From NCBI GenBank assembly GCA_050251555.1, contig JBFWMN010000003.1, positions 31,850 to 95,849 on the forward strand: DNA of 64,000 bases. Reading direction: 5' to 3'. The translations under genes were made by a program, and so were the position numbers. The notes beneath the pieces were generated by a model. It was not told where the DNA came from. It did not search any database and was given only the letters and a program-made list of their open reading frames with translations. The DNA comes from UBA2137 sp050251555. Lineage in GTDB: Bacteria; Pseudomonadota; Alphaproteobacteria; Micavibrionales; Micavibrionaceae. Positions 26,918 through 35,110 of the stretch are shown piece after piece. Position 1 is the first letter of the stretch; the number at the start of each line of letters is the position of its first letter.

Positions 26918-28837
26918 CTACACTCCCTGCGCACGGCGCTGGTTTTTAATATAAATCAGGGCTTCAGCCAGGCGGCGTTCCAATGGATCAACTGATGAAA
27001 TATTGGGTTCTTGCCCGCCGCTGTTTTGCACAAAGCTCTTGATTTTGGGCCATAGGAGCAACGCTTCTTCATCCGTCATCTGAATGCGCGTCGCCTCAAT
27101 GGCCTCCTGAATGACCCTGAAGACCCTTGCCGTAACGGATTTTGAGAGGATTTCAAAGGCTTTCTGGAAGGGATTGATCTGGTCAATCAAATCGATTTTA
27201 AGGTCATCGATATTGATGAATTTACCTGCCATACGGATAAAGCGTTGATCGCCAGTTTCCTTGATTTCGGCATTCTTAATCACAGAATCAACGACAACAT
27301 ATTGGCGAATTTGCTCAATTTCATCATCAGACAGATCAGGATATTTGATCTTGATGATTTTAGGGATCATCACCTTATTGATAACCTCAGCATCAACGTT
27401 GCCTGGCAGCGCTTTGATCATTTTGTCGTCCTGCAGGATGGTTGCCTTCAGGTCGTTCAAATCAGATTCAATAATGTCTTTGACGCGTTTTGAGCTTGGT
27501 TCTTTGAAACCACGGATTTTGATTTCGCCAGGCTGTGCTTCATCATCGTCGGACATTTTGGTTTTGAATTTGAAATTAGGGGCTAAAACCTGTCCCATGA
27601 GCAGGGAGCAGGTGATTGCTTTCAGCATATTGTTAACGGACAGCGTAACCAGATCGTCTGCCGCGTCGGGCTGGGCAATAAGGTTTGTAAACTGGGCATG
27701 TGTTTTATTGGCACTATCACGCGTGCAGCGGCCTATGATCTGGATAACCTCGGTCAAAGAGCCTCTGTATCCCACGGTCAGCGCATGCTCGCAATACGGC
27801 CAGTCAAAGCCTTCTTTTGCCATGCCCAAGGCAATGATCAAATCCATGTCTTCAGGTTTTTTAATGCCGCGCAGGTATTCAACGACACGGTCACGGCCAT
27901 TCTCTTCCACAAGATTGGCGACTTTTAGAATTTTGCCATCTGACCGGCGTTTCAGCGAAATAATACCGGTGATGGGGTCTTGGCTTAAAACATCGCCAAT
28001 CTGATCCAGGATGGTATCAACTTCCTGATATTTGTCCTTGGTCGATTCACCAGCATTAACGTTGGGGATATGCAGGATTGTTTTCTTATCGGTATCAAGG
28101 ATTTCATCAATCGCGCTGGTATAGCGCCCTTGATAGAAATGATAACCAATACCCAGCGATTTCAGATGATCATAGCCGTTGAGCTGCTCATAGTAGTTAT
28201 AAGTGACCTTAGTAAACTTAGCCTCGTCTTCTGGCATCAGAACGGGGACGCCGTCACCACGGAAATATGACCCTGTCATGGCAACGACATGGGCATTTGT
28301 TCTGGTCATGATGGAATGCAGGAGGCTGCCCAAGCGACTGTTTTCTTTGTCGGCTGAAACATGATGGAATTCATCGATTGCCAAGAGCGTGTCGCTAAAT
28401 TTTGCTTCATCCAGTTCTTCAAAGGCAAACCGCAGGGTGGCATGGGTGCAAATCAGAATGCGCTCATCGCTATCCAGAAAGCGCTTAAAGGCTTTGACCT
28501 TGCTACCATCACCGCCTGGTGTACATAGATTATACTCATCGTTTGGTTCCCAATTGGCAAAGAAGCCATGCGACATCAAATCAGTCATACCAAATGACCC
28601 GCCGATGGATTTCTCAGGAACGGCCACGATAGCCTTTTTGATACCCTGCTTGTGCAGTTTATCCAGGGCAATAAACATGAGCGCTCGCGATTTACCGGAG
28701 GCGGGTGGCGCTTTTAGCAAAAGATATTGTGCATCCCGCGCGGAATAGGCGCGTTCCTGCATTTCACGCATGCCCATGGTATTGATGCTGGTGCTTTCGC
28801 CTGTCTGGGCGTATGTGACGTCTACGATATTGGGCAT
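26918..28837 (-). CDS. Superfamily II DEAD/DEAH-like helicase
   Basis: The 639-residue protein carries Walker A APPASGKS (43-50), Walker B/motif II DEFH (155-158), motif III-like MTGSY (about 187-191), and motif VI QIIGRCTRD (366-374), in the spacing of restriction-type helicases that move on double-stranded DNA. The last 250 residues are a unique helical region rich in Asp, Lys and Ile. It starts on the last base of the nuclease gene, so helicase and nuclease are probably made together and may form one complex. Confidence 0.9.
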   Translation of the reverse strand: MPNIVDVTYAQTGESTSINTMGMREMQERAYSARDAQYLLLKAPPASGKSRALMFIALDKLHKQGIKKAIVAVPEKSIGGSFGMTDLMSHGFFANWEPNDEYNLCTPGGDGSKVKAFKRFLDSDERILICTHATLRFAFEELDEAKFSDTLLAIDEFHHVSADKENSRLGSLLHSIMTRTNAHVVAMTGSYFRGDGVPVLMPEDEAKFTKVTYNYYEQLNGYDHLKSLGIGYHFYQGRYTSAIDEILDTDKKTILHIPNVNAGESTKDKYQEVDTILDQIGDVLSQDPITGIISLKRRSDGKILKVANLVEENGRDRVVEYLRGIKKPEDMDLIIALGMAKEGFDWPYCEHALTVGYRGSLTEVIQIIGRCTRDSANKTHAQFTNLIAQPDAADDLVTLSVNNMLKAITCSLLMGQVLAPNFKFKTKMSDDDEAQPGEIKIRGFKEPSSKRVKDIIESDLNDLKATILQDDKMIKALPGNVDAEVINKVMIPKIIKIKYPDLSDDEIEQIRQYVVVDSVIKNAEIKETGDQRFIRMAGKFINIDDLKIDLIDQINPFQKAFEILSKSVTARVFRVIQEAIEATRIQMTDEEALLLWPKIKSFVQNSGGQEPNISSVDPLERRLAEALIYIKNQRRAQGV

Positions 28838-29679
28838 TAGTATTCCTTTCTTTCACCTGATGTCATGACCACGAATTTGCCTGTTTGGCCATTAACGTAC
28901 TCCATGACCGCAAGTACATATTTCTCAAAATCTATATTGATCTCTTGCTTCGAAACAGGTGGCTTAAAGTATCCAATCTCGACCTTATCGACCTTGATTT
29001 CATCTTCACCATGTGAAACCCAGCCATCCTCAAACTCTTTGTGCCAGACGTGAGCGCCAACGTCTTTGTTTTCAAAGAAATCTTTTTTCTCCAGATCTAA
29101 CAATGTATGCTTGAAGCCTGTCTTTCTATCTTCAATAGTCACCATGTCATTTTGTGATGACCATTTTGAACCTTCATAGCTATTCTGTGCAGCCCATTCT
29201 TTATTGACGAATGATTTGAAGCTAGTAGCTCTGGATGTGTCCAGGATGTGAATATTGATATTTATCGATTTAAGTCGACCATCCCAATCCTCGGCTTCAT
29301 GCTCACGCATCACCAGCAGGTCGATATTATCGGCGCTGGCTTCCGTAATGGCGTTTTGTGAATATCCCTTTTTCGTGACCATCAAGCCTTTGAGGCCGCT
29401 GATATCCGATATCTTGCGGGCAAAATCTCTCACGCCTGGAATGTCGACGTTTTTATTGTAATTACGGCACTCGATGGCAACGCTATTTTTGATGCCAGCC
29501 ACAGTATATTCCCAATAAATATCAATTTCGGCAGGCGTACCGCTTTTTGAAGTAATCTTCTTTCTTCTTTCAAGGGTCACATGGCCGATATTGCCGTTGC
29601 GGCGTTCGGCTTCGAGAATTGCCTTGTAAACGGTCTCTACAAAATCTTCATAGCTTTTTCCGACATCGTAGTTGCTCAT
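28837..29679 (-). CDS. Mrr-like restriction endonuclease (PD-(D/E)XK fold)
   Basis: In this 280-residue protein residues 1-115 fit the Mrr-type nuclease fold: TPAEIDIYW with Glu51 and Asp53, then VAIECRNYN with Glu70 and Arg72, then VRDFARKISDISGLKGLMVTKKGYSQNA. In most Mrr proteins the third catalytic position is Lys (ECK); here it is Arg, so activity may be altered or the protein may only bind DNA. Residues 120-280 are an unrecognised partner domain. It lies between the membrane protein and helicase genes. Confidence 0.8.
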   Translation of the reverse strand: MSNYDVGKSYEDFVETVYKAILEAERRNGNIGHVTLERRKKITSKSGTPAEIDIYWEYTVAGIKNSVAIECRNYNKNVDIPGVRDFARKISDISGLKGLMVTKKGYSQNAITEASADNIDLLVMREHEAEDWDGRLKSININIHILDTSRATSFKSFVNKEWAAQNSYEGSKWSSQNDMVTIEDRKTGFKHTLLDLEKKDFFENKDVGAHVWHKEFEDGWVSHGEDEIKVDKVEIGYFKPPVSKQEINIDFEKYVLAVMEYVNGQTGKFVVMTSGERKEY

Positions 29680-30152
29680 TGCGCACCCTCCTGTGATGGT
29701 TGCTCAATGGCCTGAACAATTCTTGAATATGCATCCTGCGCGATATCCGAGAAAACTTCTGTCCCCACAAATAATCCAAGGACGGATATAACGATTGCTA
29801 TTATAGCAATGATCTTTGTATGGCGAAGCTCTTTCTGATCATCCTCCATCTGTGCCAGGATTGCACACAGGTAAGGATAATTAATACAATGCTTAATCCC
29901 GCCGATTTCAAATGCAAAAAACTCTACCTTGGAACCATCATCCTGTTTGTATGAATACTTCTTATTCAAGTGAAAGTTAAGGCGTTGAAAGACCATCTCA
30001 GCATCAACCTTCATTTCTTCCGCCAACCGTTTGCAATCGATGGGGACATAAAAGCCTGTTTTATCATTTTGCTTTTTAGCGAAATCATTTTCGTACATGC
30101 GCTGAAGAGCATTCAGAAGCATCAAATCCGTGAAGCAGAGCTTATTTCTCAT
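29676..30152 (-). CDS. Small single-span membrane protein of unknown function
   Basis: A 158-residue protein whose first 110 residues resemble a winged-helix-like soluble domain (FTDLMLLNALQRMYENDFAKK and CKRLAEEMKVDAEMVFQRLNFHL), followed by a membrane segment (IIAIIAIVISVLGLFVG, about 115-131) and a short tail. It overlaps both neighbours by 4 bases. A membrane-attached component in a restriction-like operon is unusual and suggests either a membrane-acting effector or a membrane anchor for the complex. No family recognised. Confidence 0.8.
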   Translation of the reverse strand: MRNKLCFTDLMLLNALQRMYENDFAKKQNDKTGFYVPIDCKRLAEEMKVDAEMVFQRLNFHLNKKYSYKQDDGSKVEFFAFEIGGIKHCINYPYLCAILAQMEDDQKELRHTKIIAIIAIVISVLGLFVGTEVFSDIAQDAYSRIVQAIEQPSQEGAQ

Positions 30153-32815
30153 AGCAGCTCTCCTTGTGGGTTTTCACCAGAAAGCATGGCTTGGTAAAGT
30201 CTAAATAAATATTCTAGGCGCTCATCATCGCTTGTAAACGGACGTGAACGGTAACAACGCTCAACGGCAATATCGAGATTGTGATGAGCCTCTCTCAAGC
30301 CGGTTGGCATCTTATCTGGGTCGTAAAGCTCTGCTATGGTTTTTTCCGAATGTGCCTCACGCTCATCCAGTACATTGTAGACATGCTGTGTGATGTTCTC
30401 TTTTTGCTTGTTCGTTAGGTCTGGGATTGGAAAATTGTTATAACATATAGCTGATGAATATCGAATTCGTGTTTCTAGCTGTCCAGCAGTGGCTCTTACC
30501 CACACCATGTGCATGTTAGATACTATCAGTCCAAAAACGTGAGCCTCAGCATTAAGCACAAGATGGGCGCTATTGCTGACAACAGTGTCAGCATCAAGAA
30601 AACCAATTGGAAGGTACTTTCTCCGCTCGGATGTAACAGATGGAATTATAATGGAGTTTGCAGCCTTATAACGTATTTCTCCAAAAGCATGTGGATGTTC
30701 AGCCGACTCTTGTGTTGCGGCCTTATCGCTTTCTAAACGCATTTTTTTCACTGCATCTATGCGCTGCTTTATATCGGGAATTTTAAGGGCTTCCACTGCG
30801 CTTGCATCGGTTATCCATAGACACCATCTGTCAAGGCCATTGATAAATTCATTCGATCCCGTGAATTTTTTTATAAATTGACAGGCTTCAGGATATATTG
30901 CCAGAAGAGAATCTTTTTCTTCCGTGCTAAGAATTAGATTCCCACCATCAACAGCTTTGCTGCCATACGCCATGGGCGGTATCTTGGAAATTGGTTTGCT
31001 GCGCTTTTCTATGATGAGATTATTGCCTGGGCTTAGATAAGGGTTAATATTCTCGGCAGAAACAACCGTATCGTTTGAAAATAGTTTCTTATCTTTCTTG
31101 GATGGATTCCTGATGCCAATAATTACGCATGTAACACCTGCGTTTAACTTTGCATTATTTGTCCATTTAAAGCCTGTGTGAGCAAATCCAATTTCTAGAT
31201 GAGCGCTAAAAATATGCGGCCAAATTAACGCAACCTGTTCCCCTTGGCAGATTGAGTTTGTTGATACAAATGCAAACTGTGCATTACAGCCAGTAATATA
31301 GTTAGCCCCTTTGAAGAACCAACATGCTATGTAATCAAGATTTTTATAGCCATGGATGCCATCAAATACGATGGCCATATCTTCCTTCTGACCTTTATCT
31401 TGGAGGCTAGACCCAAGATATGGAGGGTTTCCTAAGATATAAATTTCGGTATCTTCCGCTTTAGGGCAAACTTCTTCCCAGCTTAACCGCGCAGCATTGC
31501 CCCGTGTGATATTTCCTCCCTCTTTCAAAGGAAGAGAAGGGATCGTTTTTCCAAATATTTCTTTGAATTTTACATTCATCTGGTGTTCAGCTAACCAGAG
31601 AGAAAGAATTGCAACTTCATGCGCGAAATCATCCAGCTCAATTCCGTAGAATTGAGAGAGCTTGATGCGAGACAAGGGAAGTTGTGGTGTGGAGCTTAGC
31701 TCATTAATGCGTTGGAAAATTTCAATTTCCAGTTTGCGTAGTTCTTTATAGGCGATAATCAAAAAATTCCCCGAACCGCAAGCGGGGTCAAAAACACGGA
31801 TGCGTTCCAGGCGAGCCAGAAGCTGCTCTAGTTTACCTTTATTGTCGTGGTATTTCTCAAATTCTTCTTTTAATTCATTAAGGAATAGCGGCTCGATCAC
31901 CTTCATAATATTGGGGACGGAGGTATAATGCATACCCATGCCGCCGCGTTGATCGGGATGAACCACGGCTTGGATCATAGAGCCAAAAATATCAGGATTA
32001 ATCGCTGACCAATCTAAGCTCCCACAGTCCAGCAACGTTTTTCGTGATTTGCGGGAGAACTTAGGAGCAGAGTATTTATGTCCGAATAATCCACCGTTAA
32101 CATATTGGAAGGCAGTTAAATATTCTGGTTCGTTAGTTCTATGCTCGGTATTGAGGATTTCAAACAACCGATTTAAATAAGTATCCAAATCGCTGCCATC
32201 ATCCTGAGTATGGGATGCAATGGAACCTGTGAACAAGCCTTTATTAAAAATATCTGTGTCTTCAGCAAAGAAGCAGAAAAGAAGCCGCGACAAAAATACG
32301 TTTAGACTATGAAGATCTTCCGGCTGTTTAAATAAATTGTCTTTTAGAATTTCGTCATATAGGCGAGCCATGTGCTCTGCTGCTTTAACATCAGCAGGGT
32401 TTTCTGTTTTAGATTGCGTTTTCTCTCTTCCGGCCCACGGCAAGAAAAAGTCAAAATGCTTGGTAATTTCCTTGATGGAAATATCAAGCGTATCCTCAGT
32501 TTTCGTGTCAATTGCGAGGATTGTTTTGTAATCCGTGACGATGATAAAGCGTGGATCGTGGCGGAAGGTCTCTTCGGTTTTGCGCAATGTATCAATCGTG
32601 GAATGCAGATCGTTATTTGCAATGGCTTGGAAGAACAGCTTCTTCTTCAGGATAATTTGCCCATCTTTTTTCGACAGATTGCGGTTTCCCTTTTTCAAAA
32701 GGGTGATTGTGTTTTTGGGCAGGCCATATGCCAACAGCAAATCATATATAAACTCTTCTTCTGAAAAGTTTTGAAGGAGCTTCTGCAGGTTCTCTTCTAT
32801 CTGGCCGATGTTCAT
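30149..32815 (-). CDS. MmeI-like DNA adenine methyltransferase
   Basis: The 888-residue protein has an N-terminal domain of about 130 residues similar to that of MmeI-type enzymes, a helical spacer with AAEHMARLYDEIL (145-157), the SAM-binding motif DPACGSG (343-349), the catalytic GNPPY (462-466), and a target-recognition region about 600-800. The N-terminal domain shows no clear D-(E)-x-K nuclease motif (VTDYKT lies where a nuclease core would be), so it probably methylates but does not cut; cutting may be done by the Mrr-like or GIY-YIG proteins. Methylation would mark self DNA. Confidence 0.88.
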   Translation of the reverse strand: MNIGQIEENLQKLLQNFSEEEFIYDLLLAYGLPKNTITLLKKGNRNLSKKDGQIILKKKLFFQAIANNDLHSTIDTLRKTEETFRHDPRFIIVTDYKTILAIDTKTEDTLDISIKEITKHFDFFLPWAGREKTQSKTENPADVKAAEHMARLYDEILKDNLFKQPEDLHSLNVFLSRLLFCFFAEDTDIFNKGLFTGSIASHTQDDGSDLDTYLNRLFEILNTEHRTNEPEYLTAFQYVNGGLFGHKYSAPKFSRKSRKTLLDCGSLDWSAINPDIFGSMIQAVVHPDQRGGMGMHYTSVPNIMKVIEPLFLNELKEEFEKYHDNKGKLEQLLARLERIRVFDPACGSGNFLIIAYKELRKLEIEIFQRINELSSTPQLPLSRIKLSQFYGIELDDFAHEVAILSLWLAEHQMNVKFKEIFGKTIPSLPLKEGGNITRGNAARLSWEEVCPKAEDTEIYILGNPPYLGSSLQDKGQKEDMAIVFDGIHGYKNLDYIACWFFKGANYITGCNAQFAFVSTNSICQGEQVALIWPHIFSAHLEIGFAHTGFKWTNNAKLNAGVTCVIIGIRNPSKKDKKLFSNDTVVSAENINPYLSPGNNLIIEKRSKPISKIPPMAYGSKAVDGGNLILSTEEKDSLLAIYPEACQFIKKFTGSNEFINGLDRWCLWITDASAVEALKIPDIKQRIDAVKKMRLESDKAATQESAEHPHAFGEIRYKAANSIIIPSVTSERRKYLPIGFLDADTVVSNSAHLVLNAEAHVFGLIVSNMHMVWVRATAGQLETRIRYSSAICYNNFPIPDLTNKQKENITQHVYNVLDEREAHSEKTIAELYDPDKMPTGLREAHHNLDIAVERCYRSRPFTSDDERLEYLFRLYQAMLSGENPQGELL

Positions 32816-33987
32816 TTCAATGGCTCCGTTCCTGCAGCCAGGATGTCTAGATAATTCGTGTAGGCAAACAAGCGATTACGCGCCTGCCCAGTCAGCTCTT
32901 TCAAGACGCCGATCTCTTCCAGTTTGGCAACGGTATTCGTGATGGTGGGAACGGAAATATCGAGTTCCTTTGCAGCCTTGGTCAAAGAGAGATAAGGCTT
33001 CTTAACCAGATAGCTGTGGATTTTTAGTGCGGTCGGCGCGGCTTTACCGATCTGTCCGATACGCACACGGTCTTTTTCAAGCAGCTCAATAATTTTCTTG
33101 GCATCATCTGCCGCCTGGGTAGCTGTTTCTGTTACACCATCCAAGAAAAACTCGCACCAGCGTTCCCAATCACCTTTGAGCCGTACATCCTGTAGCAGAT
33201 CGTAATAGAGTTGACGGTGTTCCTTGAAATGCAAGCTGAGGTATAGAATTGGCTCGATCAATACGCCATCTGCACATAGCAGCAGCGTGATCAGCAAACG
33301 GCCAAGACGGCCATTACCATCAAGGAACGGATGGATGGTTTCAAATTGAACATGGAGCAATGCCGCTTTAACCAAGGCAGGCATTTTCATTTCTTCGTCA
33401 TGAGCGAATTTTTCTAGATCGCTCATCAAATCATCAACCATTTCTGGTGGCGGTGGTACGAAACGCGCCTTGCCAGGACGAATGCCTCCGATCCAGTTTT
33501 GCGAACGGCGGAATTCTCCAGGGGCCTTATTAGAGCCACGCCCGCCTCGTAGTAGGATTTGATGCATTTCACAGATCAAGCGAACAGAAAGCGGAAAGCC
33601 GTCTTTCATACGCGCTAAGCCGTGATTGAGTGCGGCTATATAATTTGAAACCTCTTCAACGTCGTCGACAGCAACAGCTGGCGATTCATCGTTCTCATAA
33701 AGCAAAAGGTCGGAGAGGGAGGACTGTGTCCCTTCGATTTGTGACGAAACCAGCGCTTCTTTACGGACATACATATAAAGGAACAAACTGATATCCGGCA
33801 GTAGCTTGGCCAGCCCATCCAACGCGCCCAAAGCCTTCATGGCTTGGTCGAGTGATTTATACAGGCGATCCATGTCCAGGGCTGGCGACGGCGGCAGAGC
33901 CGCTGGCACATATGATTTGTATGCCTCTCCAGCAGCACTGCGAGGTACGTATGACCCTAGTCTGGTATTCTTTTCAACCTTGCCCAC
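32812..33987 (-). CDS. Fic family AMP-transferase with winged helix
   Basis: The 391-residue protein has an N-terminal DUF4172-like extension, the inhibitory helix motif SSQIEG (81-86), the intact catalytic motif HPFLDGNGRLGR (219-230) and a C-terminal winged helix (LTKAAKELDISVPTITNTVAKLEEIG). This is a class II Fic: it transfers AMP (or another nucleotide) to target proteins and is held in check by its own helix. The start is GTG at 33987 with GAGG. It is the first gene of the operon, and its winged helix may bind the inverted repeat just upstream, so it may regulate the operon. Confidence 0.9.
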   Translation of the reverse strand: MGKVEKNTRLGSYVPRSAAGEAYKSYVPAALPPSPALDMDRLYKSLDQAMKALGALDGLAKLLPDISLFLYMYVRKEALVSSQIEGTQSSLSDLLLYENDESPAVAVDDVEEVSNYIAALNHGLARMKDGFPLSVRLICEMHQILLRGGRGSNKAPGEFRRSQNWIGGIRPGKARFVPPPPEMVDDLMSDLEKFAHDEEMKMPALVKAALLHVQFETIHPFLDGNGRLGRLLITLLLCADGVLIEPILYLSLHFKEHRQLYYDLLQDVRLKGDWERWCEFFLDGVTETATQAADDAKKIIELLEKDRVRIGQIGKAAPTALKIHSYLVKKPYLSLTKAAKELDISVPTITNTVAKLEEIGVLKELTGQARNRLFAYTNYLDILAAGTEPLK

Positions 33988-33998
33988 AGGCAGCCCTC

Positions 33999-34031
33999 AT
34001 CCTTTAATATGAATTGACGTTATTAAAGGAT
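33999..34031. promoter_or_regulatory. Inverted repeat, probable operator of the defence operon
   Basis: ATCCTTTAATA (33999-34009) and TATTAAAGGAT (34021-34031) form a perfect 11-bp inverted repeat with an 11-base spacer, centred 28 bases upstream of the Fic start. Related elements lie further upstream: TATTAAAGG at 34128-34136 and palindrome CCTTATTAAGG at 34168-34178. The 22-base arm spacing, two helix turns, fits binding by a dimer, possibly the Fic winged helix. Confidence 0.65.
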
Positions 34032-34044
34032 AGCGATTATTCCA

Positions 34045-34073
34045 TGAATAGTGAAGTCTTTTATTAATGGCAA
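34045..34073 (-). promoter_or_regulatory. Candidate promoter of the defence operon
   Basis: On the minus strand TTGCCA (34068-34073) and TATTCA (34045-34050) are separated by 17 bases, close to the sigma-70 pattern. Transcription would start near 34038, so the inverted repeat at 33999-34031 would be in the leader just after it, a place suited to repression. Confidence 0.45.
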
Positions 34074-34186
34074 AAGTTAATAAATTGGGGCGTGCCTATA
34101 ACGAGCCACCCTTTAAGCCAGCGGCATATTATTAAAGGTTAGAGAATTAAACATTAATAGGGTGAATCCTTATTAAGGCTGGCTTG

Positions 34187-35110
34187 TTATGCATTTGCCT
34201 CCTTATTTAGAGAGGTCAAATCTGCCAGCTTTTGGAATTGTGCAAGTATATCAGCATGATGCTGGGCTAAATACCGGACAATCCGTGCATTCCCCATGAG
34301 TGTACCAAGATAGCCTTTGGCCAGGGTCAGGTTTAAGACATCGCGTCCGTAATTCTCTTCAATCAAGCGATATTCGCGCTGGAGGCTTTCCATTTCGCTC
34401 TCCATCCGCGCCATTTGCTCTTCATCCAGGCCATTTACCTTTTTGGGCTTCTCTGGATCGGTCAGCTGATCCTTGGGTGTGGCGGCCAACAGGGCGTTTG
34501 CGTAGGACTTAGAATACACCCCTGCATCATTCATGAGGGTGACAGCCTCGATCTGGCGAAACGCCTTCATGCGGCGCAAGATCGGGAATGTTGCTACAGC
34601 CACCATTTTATCTTTAAGGAGATCGGCTGCCTCTGAGCATATCCCGACTAGAAGATCGCGTTTGCGGATAATGCTGCGGACATCGATATTTAGCGCCTGC
34701 GCGATCTTTTCTTCTGGCACGCCGCGCTCAATAGCCCGCAGGATCATGCGGTGTTCCTGCACAGTGGACAGGCGGTTGATATGCTTGTTATAGGTGAACG
34801 CCTCATCATCCGTGGAAATCAAACAGGTGACTTCCGTTTCGCCCATGTCCTTGAGCGCTTCAAGGCGCATATGACCATCAAGGAGGATGAAACGCGTTCT
34901 TGATTGCGGGTCGCGGGAAACAACGGGCGGCTCAATTACGCCCACCTCGCGGATGGAGGCGGCAATCTGTAAGAATTTCTGGCTCTTGCGTGCTGCGGCT
35001 GAAACGATTTTCAGCGGTATGATATTATCGATGGCTAAGTCTATGGTGGTACTATCAAAGCCAGCCTTGATTTCGGTTTTGGGTAGGCGTGTCTTCTTGC
35101 GATCAGCCAT
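34187..35110 (-). CDS. ParB/RepB-type partition protein (RepB C-terminal type)
   Basis: The protein has a ParB-like N-terminal domain (AASIREVGVIEPPVV, FILLDGHMRLEALKDMG), a helix-turn-helix region (VPEEKIAQALNIDVRSIIRKRDLL) and a long helical C-terminal part (EEQMARMESEMESLQREYRLIEENYG). This is the RepB C-terminal type, which usually accompanies a second ParB gene and a recombinase. I choose ATG at 35110 with AAAGG before it. It would bind DNA near the element and aid segregation or regulation; a ParA ATPase is not seen in the window. Confidence 0.85.
   Translation of the reverse strand: MADRKKTRLPKTEIKAGFDSTTIDLAIDNIIPLKIVSAAARKSQKFLQIAASIREVGVIEPPVVSRDPQSRTRFILLDGHMRLEALKDMGETEVTCLISTDDEAFTYNKHINRLSTVQEHRMILRAIERGVPEEKIAQALNIDVRSIIRKRDLLVGICSEAADLLKDKMVAVATFPILRRMKAFRQIEAVTLMNDAGVYSKSYANALLAATPKDQLTDPEKPKKVNGLDEEQMARMESEMESLQREYRLIEENYGRDVLNLTLAKGYLGTLMGNARIVRYLAQHHADILAQFQKLADLTSLNKEANA

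Larger units (their letters stand above)
22712..33987 (-). other. Seven-gene candidate defence operon
   Basis: Seven minus-strand genes run head to tail: Fic, methyltransferase, small membrane protein, Mrr-like nuclease, helicase, GIY-YIG nuclease, PHP-SMC-like ATPase. The junctions are 4-base overlaps (three times), a 1-base overlap, and gaps of 2 and 1 bases, so the genes are very likely co-transcribed and translationally coupled. The block sits between phage lysis genes and the partition/integration genes, and looks more AT-rich than the phage genes around it, suggesting separate acquisition. Confidence 0.8.

Noticed and set aside
27261..28004. Plus-strand open frame of 247 codons inside the helicase gene
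   Set aside because: It lies wholly antisense to clear helicase motifs and its product lacks any recognisable feature.
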